From Neolentinus lepideus HHB14362 ss-1 (taxonomy: Eukaryota; Basidiomycota; Agaricomycetes; Gloeophyllales; Gloeophyllaceae): 64,000 nt of DNA. Location of the stretch: contig KV425568.1 in the NCBI GenBank assembly GCA_001632425.1, forward strand, positions 54,840 through 118,839, in the 5' to 3' direction. Position numbers and translations under genes: made by a program. Numbering within the stretch: position 1 is the first letter of the stretch; every line of letters begins with the position of its first letter. A model generated the notes under the pieces. That model did not search any database and was not told where the DNA came from. It saw nothing but the letters and a program-made list of their open reading frames with translations. Positions 11,697-21,955 of the stretch are shown one piece after another.

Positions 11697-11749
11697 TTGC
11701 CCGCATCCTATCAGACGCCACCTTAAAAGCTTGCGTGGGCCGAGAGGGG

Positions 11750-12264
11750 ACATCGAGCCCGTATATAATATGCCTTTGTGATCGATGCCTCTCGTAGTCC
11801 ACAACACGAGATATTCGATTCGGCCGATGTGACCGCCTTGAAGGTCCGTCAGTCTATGTGCAACGCTGAACGCCGTAAAAGACACAGCTCTCACGCGAGA
11901 CGCGTAGTGACAGAATCTAATCCAATCACTGGATATCGGCAACCTCTCCAAGGTCTGATTGTGAGAAGTATTAGAGTCATGAGCTGCGCCCGTGAAAAGA
12001 TATAGAGAAGCGTACAATGCAACCCTTATTGAACTTGCACAAGTGCCACGGCATGCACCGGAATAAGGGATCCAAGTTTGGCAGAGTCCTCCATAGCAGG
12101 TCAACTACAGGACCGTAAAACGCTTTGCACGTACTCGCGCAAGCTACGACTGATGACCTCCCTCGTGGCCAGTTCCAGCGTTCACGATACATGATCTCGA
12201 AGACGTATAGGAGAATTTCGGGAGGCAGCAGACAAATGAAACTTTTTTTTGCCGAGGATTCCAT
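11750..12264 (-). pseudogene. Truncated F-box protein gene
   Basis: The start chosen is the Met at 12264, beginning MESSAKK; an alternative Met lies at 12285. The F-box core (LPPEILLYVFEIM, then CASTCKAFYGPVVDLLW) is followed by PMPW-type residues (RCMPWHLC). An intron (12015 down to 11955) then joins to DWIRFCHYASRVRAV. The same domain order and intron site occur in the intact F-box gene at 16349. Beyond about residue 120 the frame loses similarity and runs into the 3' end of the permease gene. The leucine-rich C-terminal 350 or so residues are therefore missing, and this is probably a 3'-truncated copy. Confidence 0.65.
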
Positions 12265-12435
12265 TGCGTCGCGATCGTACAACACAATTACAGAAGAGTT
12301 GCTTCAACTTGGGTTTGCGATACGCGATCACATGACCTACTTCCTCACAGCCACAAGCACGTGCATTTTCAACCGCGTCTCCACTGTGCACTCCATCGCT
12401 TCCGACCATATCCTGGCCACGCAGAGTCGCACAGC

Positions 12436-15400
12436 ATGGATGCGAGCGATGTTGGTCGTTATGGTACTCTCAAGTTTATGAAACGCAACGACCCTAGCAC
12501 TGTTGCTGCCGTCTTCCCTATTGATGATGAGGAAGTCACCTTCGGTCGGAATCCCCAATGCGACGTGAGATTGTACTATGACTCAGTGAGCGCGGTGCAC
12601 TGTAAGATTGTGTTCCAAGACAGGAAGGTACGAAATGTGTGATGCATATCCCTCATTCTCTCAAGTTTCTTCCTAGGCATTCTTGGTGATACTTGGTACT
12701 AATGGGCTCTTGATCGACGACTCTCCCGTATACCCTTCTCTAAACCCCTCATCGCCAACGACCATCTCTCTGGCCACCAATTCCAAAATTGAAATTCACA
12801 AAAAAGTCTTCATCTTCCAGTACCCACCCAAGGAACTCCGCCCGATTCTGCTTGCCACGCCTGCGCGCAAGGACAAAGTGAGGATGAGCATGATCCAGAG
12901 CGCACAGGTGTTCACCCCTCAACCGAGCAAGGATCCGCGCGAGAATTTGCGCGTTTTGCAGAGTCCTATTAAGGGCAGTGACGTCGTGCTAGTGGATGGC
13001 GATCACCCGCGAGTGATGCAGGAGGATAAGGACCTTATCATCTTCGAGGATGTACCGCAGGTTCCGCGCGCGCAGCCGGTCTCGACGACGCCATCCCCGT
13101 CGAAGCTAGCGGTGTTCCCACCCCGCCCGCCGGTGTACCAGACACCGCGGCCGACGCGTCCGCTTAGACCGTCCTTACATCGTGCTGTGCTGATACGCTC
13201 GGCGCAGCGGACCGCACTGAGAGCGGAGATGGAGCGAGAGACTGAAGAGGAGCGTGAGGTGGAGGAGGCAGTGTCCGAGATACTTGAGGGCAACGAGGAC
13301 GAAGAGGCTATGGAAGAGGACGCGATGGATGACGACGAGGAACCGCCTTCGTTGCACTCAACTGCAAGAACGTCGGGGTGGCAGAGGAGCTTTGACGTTG
13401 TTCGTGGCCTGTTCAGATCGTTGAGTCGTAGTCCGGAGCGTCAGCTGCAGTGGGAGCCAGAGGAGCACCATGAAGAGGAAGATGAGGTCATGCAGGTACG
13501 CTGTGAATTTCTTGCACCAAATCCCGTTATCTCATTTTGTCAACTTAGCAGCCTCAGGAACAGGAGTATATTGATGAAGATGACGATGTTGACAACGAAA
13601 ATGATGCAGCTGCAAACTATGAACCCCTCTATCCCGACCTCTCTGCAACCCTTGTAGCGGCATCCTCCACACATGAGCAATCCCAACCAGCCCCTCGTCT
13701 GCAATTCTCGACTCCTGAGCCCGGCCAGCGCCCGGAGTTCCGAACGCCGCAAGCGCAACGCCCACCACCAGGTGCGAGAGTATTCACGCCGCCTCGGACG
13801 ACGCTTCGTCCGAGCATTGGCGGGAAAGCGTTGGACGGCCCAAGGAGGGTGAAGATCGAGCCGCCATGGAAGGTGAAGGATATTGAGGTCGCAGCAACCA
13901 GAGACGGGGACGGCCAGGTAATGAGCCCGAGGAAGAGGGAGAGAGTGGACGAGGCGGAACGGAAGGTTAATATCGTATGCTTGCAGTCTGTTGTAGTTCG
14001 TGGGTGCACTAACCGTCCCTTCAGGCCATTCTCGAGCGGCGCCGATCTGCATTGACCATGGCCGATTCGTTCTTTGGCGAGGCAATCCCTGGCGTGAGGA
14101 GAGCTGGGAGCGTCTCGCCTGTGAAATTGGCATTTGAGCAGACGGAGGTCAAGGCAGATGACGAGAAGGCGGAAGAAGAGGATGATGCACGGACGCTGTT
14201 AGAGAAAGTGAGGGAGGCCAACGAGGAGATCAGCAGGCGGCGCAGTCAGCGATTTGAGGAATACGCCGCGACGCCTAGTCCAGAGAAGAGAAGTAGAGGG
14301 AGGTTCAGCTTGATTGCGCCAGGTGCGGTGCCTATGCTCGACTTGCGTGAACTCGGCAGCAGGAAGGACGAGGATGAAGACGAGGATGTTCCGATGGCTA
14401 ATGCGGCTGAATGGGAGGTTGCGCAGCAACAGCTAGAGCAAGCTAAGCCGTCCCACAATATACCGAGCACGCCTCGTATGGATGACCTCAAGCATGTGTT
14501 CGCGAACAAGCCCCAACCCGCGCTGCAGACTCCAGCTGTACGAGGGGTGCGCGATCTCTTCGTGCATAACGGTGCGAAGGAGAGTCCATCTACACCAAGA
14601 ATGGATGGCGTGAGGAATTTGTTCTTGGTGGAGAAAGAGATGCCGTCCGCTGTGCTCGAGGGCGTGGATGAGATGTTGGCGACACCAGAAGCGTGGAGAG
14701 CCCAGTCTGCTTCTGCCGCAGCTGAGAAGCCTGAAGATCGGCCGGAAGTGGAGAAGGAAGACCCTGTGCCCGCGAAGAACGGGAGGGCGAGGAGGACACC
14801 GACAGCTAAACGTCCCGCTCAGATTCCGAAGACAGGTGCGCCGACGAGGAGGAAGAACACTCGGACGCCTGCCACTGGGGCTTCACAGCTAGCAGATGAC
14901 GAGGCCACGCCGCAGAATGGGGAGTCCAGTAAGGGACCGGTGGATAGTGACGAGGAGATGGCGGACGCGAGCAAGGCGAAGGCTCCGGCGAAGAGACCGA
15001 GGGTTTTGCGTGGTCGTCGCGTGGAGGGCGTTGAGGTATGTAGCCGTTAATATACGGGATGACGGTCGGTTCTGATGTGATGCATAGACATCTGCCGCCG
15101 CTGCGCCGTCACAGGAGAAGTCGAAGACTATAGAATTGGAAGCAGATGCCCCTCTCAAGTCAACGAAGGCGCCTACGTCCAGGAGCAAGCCTGCGACAGC
15201 TAGAATTCATGGAAATCCTTCTGAGCCAGAGGCACCTGTCGCTCCTGCGCGAAAGACAGTCCGCCGAGGCCGGTCAGCAGCCCCAGAGTCTACGACCGAC
15301 TCCGAGGGTCCCTCCAAACCCAAGGCGTCCACTCGTTCTCGAGGCGCAAAGGCACTGCCGATAAGTGTTGAACAGGACGAGCTCGATTTCATTGAGAGGC

Positions 15401-15765
15401 CCCCATCGCCTGAAGAAGCTCCCAAGCCAACTAAGCGTCGAGGAGGAAAGGTAAAGGAAGAGGAGACTGAGGACGAGGCAAGGAAGACTGTCAAGTCTAC
15501 TACCGCTGCGACCAGGACGAGGAAGACCCCTGTGCGAGGACGGCCCAAGGAAGCTCCTCCCGTTGTGGATGAGCAGGATGAGGCCGAGGGAAATGTGAAC
15601 AAGGAGAATACTACCCCAGAGGGGAGTGGTGCATCTGCTGAGGATGCGCCTGCGCCTGAGAAGCGGGGCCGCCCTGCTAAATCTAAAGTCAAATCGGAGG
15701 AGCCTCCTTCGGAGATTCCGAAGCCCGTTAGGGCGACGAGGGCAAGAGCTGCAAAGAGGACATAA
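12436..15765 (+). CDS. FHA-domain protein with Ki-67-like TP...LF repeats (nuclear)
   Basis: Exons 12436-12627, 12677-13495, 13549-13974, 14025-15035 and 15088-15765 join in frame to 1041 aa. Residues about 5-115 form an FHA phosphothreonine-binding domain (VTFGRNPQCDVRL, then SVSAVHC, with the Gly-Arg, Ser and His of the fold). The rest is low-complexity, rich in Glu/Asp and Lys/Arg. Around residues 625-705 there are three to four spaced repeats: STPRMDDLKHVF, TPAVRGVRDLF, STPRMDGVRNLF and a diverged LEGVDEMLATPEAW. AT-hook-like basic motifs (VRGRPKE, KRGRPAK) lie near the C-terminus. An N-terminal FHA followed by TP-x-G-(I/L/V)-K/R-x-LF repeats is the architecture of the chromosome-periphery protein Ki-67. 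I infer a chromatin or chromosome-surface role. No clear RVxF-type PP1-docking site was found. Confidence 0.85.
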
Positions 15766-16348
15766 TGCTAACGTTTCCATTTCCTGAAAATCTCTCTGGA
15801 TTGAAGTTTGGGTTTATGTACAACGCCCGATATTATATTATATGTTTATGCTGGATACAGACATGATTAGTCAATCTATCAAGTTGTTGGCATGTTGTAT
15901 TGCCAGCATGGAGTCATGTAACAACGGGGCAACTCCAAGAAACATGATTGCATTGTACAGTGACCATGTATGTTAAATTCCTGCTGCATGGCATCCTGAC
16001 CTGCAAGCAACGGCTCCGGGCAGGAATGAATTGCTGGATCGAACGCGGCAAATTCCGGGTGCTGAGGAGGACGAGCACGTCGACCGAGCCGATCGCATCC
16101 GTCGCCTTATCTATTAGTGCTCCGAGAGGCATAGTCTTTCAAACTTTGTCGGCTGTTAGTTTAGTCAAGCTATGGGTCTATATAGCATGGGTGGGTATTA
16201 TGGCGCTGAGCTGCTAGATCGAGCAACCTCAGGTGAGTCTCTAGACCAACTCGATACCACTAGCGCACTAACTTGCCAAAGTGGACCCCTTTCAAGTATA
16301 AGAAGAGGGGTGTCTGTATCTTTTCTTTATCTAGTCAATTTTGCGACT

Positions 16349-18004
16349 ATGCATCGGTGTATCGCTCTTCCAGAAATCCAGGCCCATATTTTCTGCTACT
16401 TGGCCAGCGATCCTAGAGGCCGCGGTCGATCCTCTCTCGCTGCTTGCGCCAGAACATCCAAGCCTTTCGCCGAATCTGCACTGGATATCCTATGGTCTGA
16501 GCTTCCTTCTCTCGAGCCTTTGGTGCGGTCCATGCCTTGGGATTTGTGGAAGAAGGATTATAGTGGTCGTGTGGTACGACTTCACTTCTTCTCGTCATTA
16601 CCATAACGGTACTCAGGCCTTTGCTTTCCATAGACGTTTGTCAGGCAGTTAACCAAGAAAGACATGAATCGTTGCCTCCATTATGCCTACAGAGTTCGCT
16701 CTCTACGTATCGAGCGCCACCATGATCTAGTCGACGAAACTGTGTACAAGGCTCTGCTGGAGCACACGCCACCGGCACTACTCTTCCCAAACCTTTTGTC
16801 ACTCGTTTGGACCGACCGTGACCCGGTGTATCTCCCATTATTCATTTCTACCTGCCTGAGGACCGCTCATATCTCCTTCGGAGTGTACAACACCACCTAC
16901 AGTGCGCTGTTCTCCGTACAGCATATGATGCGAGTCAGTCCGCATCTCGAGGACGTTGCATTCCCCGGTCCTTCAGCAAGACAAATCTCTACATCTCCAG
17001 AATTCTTGCCCGTCATTACATCCTTGCGCGACGTTAGAGAGTTCACGTGCTTTGTGAATTCTGTGTCAGGTGAATGCTTACGTGGGTTGGCGTCCTGGCC
17101 AAAATTGCGCAAGCTGACGCTTGTATGGCCTGCCGAGTCCGAACGTTCCTCCACCTGGCCAGACCTGTCATACGATCAATCTCCAGTCGATATCCTCGGC
17201 ACTCCTTTCGAGTCGCTCACTCATCTAGACCTTACTATGAACGGCACAATTCCTCCCGCCGTGTTGGCTCAATACCCTCTACTCGTCAATCTCAAGTCGG
17301 TAAGGGTGCACTTGCCTGATGATAGCGAGGCTTCGTTGATCGAGGACTGGTTGAGTGATGTTAGCCGACACTGTTCTCCTCACCTATTGAACGCCGTTTC
17401 CGTCCATCCTGCTTATCGATCACAACAACCTTTGAGTCCCCTAGAGCCGAGACATATCTTCGATTGCTCCGTGCTCAGGTCTTTGATTCCGTTTGCGAAC
17501 CTGAGAACGTTGGATATTACGCTCAGATGTGCAGTTCTGCTGGACAACGCAATACTCCAAGAACTAGCGGCTAGCTGGCCTCACCTCCAACAGCTGAACA
17601 TTGGCGTACAGAGTGGCTCGACCGAGGAACCCCAGGTCACTTCCAGTGGGCTCCTTGCCCTTCTCAATCTATGTCCAGACCTTGATTACCTGGGTCTCGT
17701 CTTCGACGCAAGAACACTTCACCACGGAACCCACGGGAGACCTGGCGCGGGCGTTTGCAATGATAAGATTACCACCATTCACGTTGGCAACTCGCTCATC
17801 AGAGACCCCTTCGACGTTGCCGAGTTCATGTCCGATATTCTCCCAAGTGTGCGGGAGATTAAGACTGTGTACCAGATATCACTTGCTTGGTCGTCGGCTG
17901 CGCAGTCTCAGAATAAGCTGTGGAAGGATGTGGAGCGGTTGGTCCCGTGTTTGGCGAAGGTACGCGGACAGGAGAGGAATTTCAGAGAAACTGTCAGGAA
18001 GTAG
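16349..18004 (+). CDS. F-box protein with leucine-rich C-terminus
   Basis: Two exons, 16349-16573 and 16634-18004, give 531 aa. The start is the Met of MHRCIALPEIQAHIF; an in-frame extension upstream to 16172 is not F-box-like. Residues 5-60 are the F-box (LPEIQAHIFCYLA, then CARTSKPFAESALDILW), which would bind Skp1 in an SCF ubiquitin ligase. The remainder resembles the fungal F-box/LRR families, with widely spaced leucine-rich units (such as LTHLDLTMNG and LRTLDITLRC). Its intron sits exactly where the intron of the truncated paralogue at 11750-12264 sits. The substrate is unknown. Confidence 0.85.
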
Positions 18005-18883
18005 AGTTTGGGATCGACATGCTGGGACTGTTGGTACGTCCACCACTAGTGCTTCATAGCCTTGATCATTTTTCGCTGACATTGTCGTGATAGTAGCAAT
18101 ATCTATGCGACTGATACCCTAATTCTTACATTGTTCTGCTTTATCCAACTGCCTGTTCATTAGACTCAACGGCTCTGGCATGCCAAGATTGTGTCTCGAG
18201 TCAACATCGCGTCTTTCGATCTCCGTTCATAATTCTAATTTGGATATAAATGCATACTGGCGCCTCCTTCTCTCGACTCAAAGTTCTACTGACTTGTGCG
18301 CAACGTTCTATTGGATACCATCTGGTCAATTATTGTGGACGTGATGCTTTGCAGGGTGCTCGGATGCCTCATTTTACATCTGAATCTTAACGATTGTTGC
18401 TCGCGGAAACCCCTCAAATCGCTGCAGCAGATTGTGGTCACCGTTACAAATTCAGGCAGTAACGTCCAGAGGATTTAATTCTTGTTTGACATGATCGAGA
18501 TGATTTAGTTTTCCAAGCCGGGTCAGAATGCCACAAAGCCTGCTGTCTACATAGGAAAAGCCATCAAAAGACAACGACAAGACTGCAACGAAGCAAGAGT
18601 TGCACTCGCCCGACCGAACCCTTAGCGACACCATTAGCGTCTATTCCTAGGGGCATGCAGACGTGGTTCAACATTTTGGAGACAAATGAGGGACCGTAGA
18701 TAAGGTCTCAGAGACTTGTTGGCTTCCTTTGAGCCGGACGTTTCTATCCAATTTCACTTGCTCGAAATATAGACCGTGGTCCGCTTAGCCCGACATTATC
18801 GCTCAACTTGTGATTATCCTTTCGCCCCAAGTGAGTCAATGCAGGTCACTATTATCCTAGCAGGACAAAGATAATTGTACATC
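18005..18883. other. Intergenic region
   Basis: This stretch lies between the F-box gene and the 3' end of the first 2OG oxygenase gene (convergent pair). Short open frames here show no recognisable motif. Confidence 0.5.
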
Positions 18884-20560
18884 TCAGTTGTAATGCTTAA
18901 CCACCACCCCGTTGATAACTTCGACATCCGCACCACTCTCGTCCTTCTTCAATTCACTCTTTCCATACGCACTCGTTCTCCCCCTTCGCCATACCTCCAT
19001 AGTAGGAGCCTCGCCGTCACCGAATCGCCCATCTAGTTGGACACCTTCGCGCTGAATTACGGGGCTGACTTTCTCCAACGGGGCAAGAACGACATCGTCG
19101 TCAGGCATGGCGAAGTAGAAGAGTCCGAGACGGGTGTACCCGCGTTGGGAGGGAGGCGGCTGGACAACGCGGTGGATTGTGGCTTTGTAGAATCCGCCAG
19201 AGAGGAACTCAAGCGCGTCGGCGACGTTTATGACCTATATATGTACCACAACATGAGCTGTAACAAGCTGAGTCTTGATGTGCAATTCGCGCGTACAAGA
19301 GCATTCTCGACGTGTTTGACCCACCGCCACTTGCCGTCCGGTAAGAGAATCTGCAGAGCTGCTACAGCTTGGCTCCATAAAACTGTAATGCTTCCAAAGT
19401 CTGAAGGAGATGCATGCCATTATATCTTTAGCATTCTTACCGCCATAGTTGGAACACATACCTGTGTGGCCCTTGAGCCAAACGTTATTAGTCTTCTCTT
19501 CCTCCTCCTCAGATCGTGGATAGCTGTATATACAAATGCGCTCCTGTCCTTGGTACATAAAGCCACTCCCGACTTACTATTTCATGAATCTGACTGAAAT
19601 ACGCGCGCTCTCATAGGTATGATCACCTGCAAGATCGCATAGCTGCACTTACCATATGTTTCTCCTTTGGCATAGTAATTGTGTATGTTGACAAGAGCGT
19701 CTTCAGGCATCTCAAGCCCAATAGCAAGTAGTCTGATTCGAACAATCATCATTATCCGTTCTGTCTTGCTTCCGAAAATATTCGCATTTCGTGGCGAAGT
19801 ATGCCTGCGTACCTCAGAATAGGGTGCAGAACATTAGAGTGGCAATGTTTCGCGAACGCTTCGATCTCGGGCAGTAAAGGGCGCAAAGCTTGCGGGTGTT
19901 GCTTCTTTGTAACATCCCGGTTAACTGGGCAGCGCGTGAGATCTATACCTCGCTGAGAGGCTGCCTCGAGACGTACTGTTGTAATGCTCCAGTTGATCAT
20001 GGACGCCATTGTCGATGTGCTATCCAAATTGAAAGTCGGGCGTTTTTCAGTGAAAACCACAGCGATCCACCAGGCAGCTGAACTGACCCAGTAGTTGCGC
20101 AACTTGTATCCTTGGTATGACCCTGTCGCTTTAATATTCCCGGCATAGGTCTGCTTTTCTTCGTTGCTGACATGCTCGAATGGGACGTTGGCGATGTCGA
20201 ACATGCGCTTCGTCTGTAAGTTCCTTGCTGGTTAGTCCAGTATACAGAGCGCAGCTGATCATCGTAAAAATTGGAAACTTAATCGTACCTCAGAAGGCGT
20301 ATATCCGTGATTTATGGCGTAGAGAAAACCGTAGTTCCTCATGGCATCTCGAGCCACGGCCGCCAGTTTCGCTCGACCCTCCAGCGTCGTGGTCTTGCTT
20401 AAGTCAATCACTGGAAGATCTGCATAATCCACTAGATACGAAAGAGTGATGAACAGGTGAGCATGTTTACTTCTGTCGATTACATTGTCAACGTACGATC
20501 TTCCGTTGGCGGTGGTGCCGGAGTGTACGGCTCTACAGGTGGCAAAGTTCGGCTGGGCAT
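18884..20560 (-). CDS. 2-oxoglutarate/Fe(II)-dependent oxygenase, copy A
   Basis: Copy A is a non-haem iron oxygenase of the isopenicillin-N-synthase-like superfamily. The start is the Met at 20560 (MPSRTLPPVEPYTP), shared in form by all copies in the window. Confirmed exons are 20497-20560, 20289-20431, 20088-20213, 19977-20019 and 19813-19924, then several more to the stop at 18884. The N-terminal dioxygenase domain shows LPVIDL and GFLYAINHGYTP. The iron ligands are HTD (WLKGHT joined to DFGSITVLWSQ across an intron) and the His of KATIHRVVQPPP. RLGLFYF supplies the candidate 2-oxoglutarate-binding Arg. The C-terminus is KHYN. It is divergent from the Dal5-type permease at 21956. The substrate is unknown. 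Confidence 0.88.
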
Positions 20561-21273
20561 AATCAGCAAGAACAGTACAGTGACTGGGTTCAAGGAGGCA
20601 ATCCTCTGTACAGCCGGAGAGAATAAGATGTCTACAAGTGTTATATATGTATTTATGGCATGGGTTCATCACGTCATTCGGCTTCGAATGGTGTCGGTCT
20701 TGGTCCGGCAATGGGAATCCAGGTTTTGGAGTCCCTTTTCTTTCAATGTTTCATACCAACTCCCTTATCAGATGCGCAGTCCAGGAGACGGGGCTTCAGT
20801 CTTCAGATGTAGCCGAATAAAGACGCTGACAATAGAGACTGGCCCGGCGCACGCTGAAAACTGGGAGGTCCTATTTCATCGTGAAAGATAAGTGCAGCAC
20901 GATAGGCAGTGCGATACGTATATGAAGCATACTTTGTAAAGGGACAACTGAGTATTGAGTGATCCAAGTCCAGGTTAGCGTCATTCCGAGACATTGCATG
21001 AGCGCTTGAGCACAGAGGCTAGATCTGAAAGCCAAAGATATTGATTTTACGGATAAAGTTCGCTCAGCACAGTTGATGTACGAAGACTGGATTCCCTTCG
21101 GAGCAATTCAAGAGTTGCCTCTAAAGAAGCAATAGTAATGCACAACGCGCGCGAGTTCGCGATTAGGTCGGGTTACCAGGGCCGTACTAGTTGATAGGCT
21201 CCACACGTGGCAGGGACGACCTGTGGCTCACAACTCGTTCAAGAACGAGGTCCGTGCTATCGTAGAGTTGCTA

Positions 21274-21318
21274 GCGACGTCTCCTCAATGAGACCGAGTA
21301 GGCGAATAACGAGTCTCA
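21274..21318. repeat. Dispersed repeat, copy 1
   Basis: GTCTCCTCAAT, GACCGAGTAGGCGA and ACGAGTCT occur here in order. The same string of blocks, with a few changes, is found at 46968-47013 downstream of the second Dal5-type permease. Confidence 0.65.
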
Positions 21319-21857
21319 CAGGTCATGGGGCTCTGCGATTCTAGTTACAAATTACACATGATCCGTGATTGTAAGGGACAATCTGGCTACGTGCTGCAAT
21401 TGTTCTGTGCCATGCCTATATTCTAACATCCCTGACACCCGTGCAGTTCTCGGGCCGACATAACTAGTTCGTATGTTTGACGGACGTTCGTACGAATCAC
21501 CGAACTCAAAGGTTATGAATACCACAAGGTCGCCAGAAGTGGTGTGATCGTCTTACTGGGTGATCAGGAGTCCCATCTTGCTAATCGTCTCAGTCTGTTT
21601 ATATAGCGCCTGTGGAACTTATCGTAATAAAGCAAGTCAGCTGCCCATCCAAACCATACGTCGATCAAAACTACCGGAAGCAGGTATGCATGTGCAACGT
21701 GACCACCCACCCTCCCTTCTTTGATGGTCTGCCCCGCATTCTTCTGTGTTCCCAACCAATAACAGCTGCGGATGTGGTACACCTCTCCTCCGAATGCGGG
21801 GTACATCTAGGAAACCAAATCTCATGCAGCCCACAGATGAATGCACTCTATAGGCTA

Positions 21858-21873
21858 GTTGCCGTAAGGCGTC
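21858..21873 (+). promoter_or_regulatory. Palindromic promoter element upstream of Dal5-type permease E
   Basis: GTTGCCGTAAGGCGTC lies about 85-100 nt upstream of the ATG at 21956. Its core GCC-GTAA-GGC is an inverted repeat, and it matches the perfect version upstream of the second permease (43877-43892). GATATGTC follows 3' in both promoters. It is a likely transcription-factor site, but the factor is unknown. Confidence 0.5.
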
Positions 21874-21955
21874 TCGACCCATCGTATAAAGGATATGTCG
21901 GCATTCCGTTCCTTATCCTGAGCCCTGTCACTCCTACTGACGTTCAACGTTCACA

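Larger units (their letters stand above)
20561..21955. other. Shared upstream region of oxygenase A and Dal5-type permease E
   Basis: This 1.4-kb region lies between two divergently transcribed genes. It contains the dispersed repeat at 21274-21318 and the palindromic promoter element at 21858-21873. No coding region is supported. Confidence 0.55.

Noticed and set aside
11250..12104. Minus-strand ORF of 284 codons
   Set aside because: Only its first part is coding (exon 2 of the truncated F-box gene). The rest reads through the 3' end of the permease gene and has no similarity.
13540..14133. Minus-strand ORF of 197 codons
   Set aside because: It overlaps exons 3 and 4 of the FHA gene in antisense and has no motif or splice support.
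15207..15780. Two long minus-strand ORFs
   Set aside because: These are antisense shadows of the low-complexity last exon of the FHA gene.
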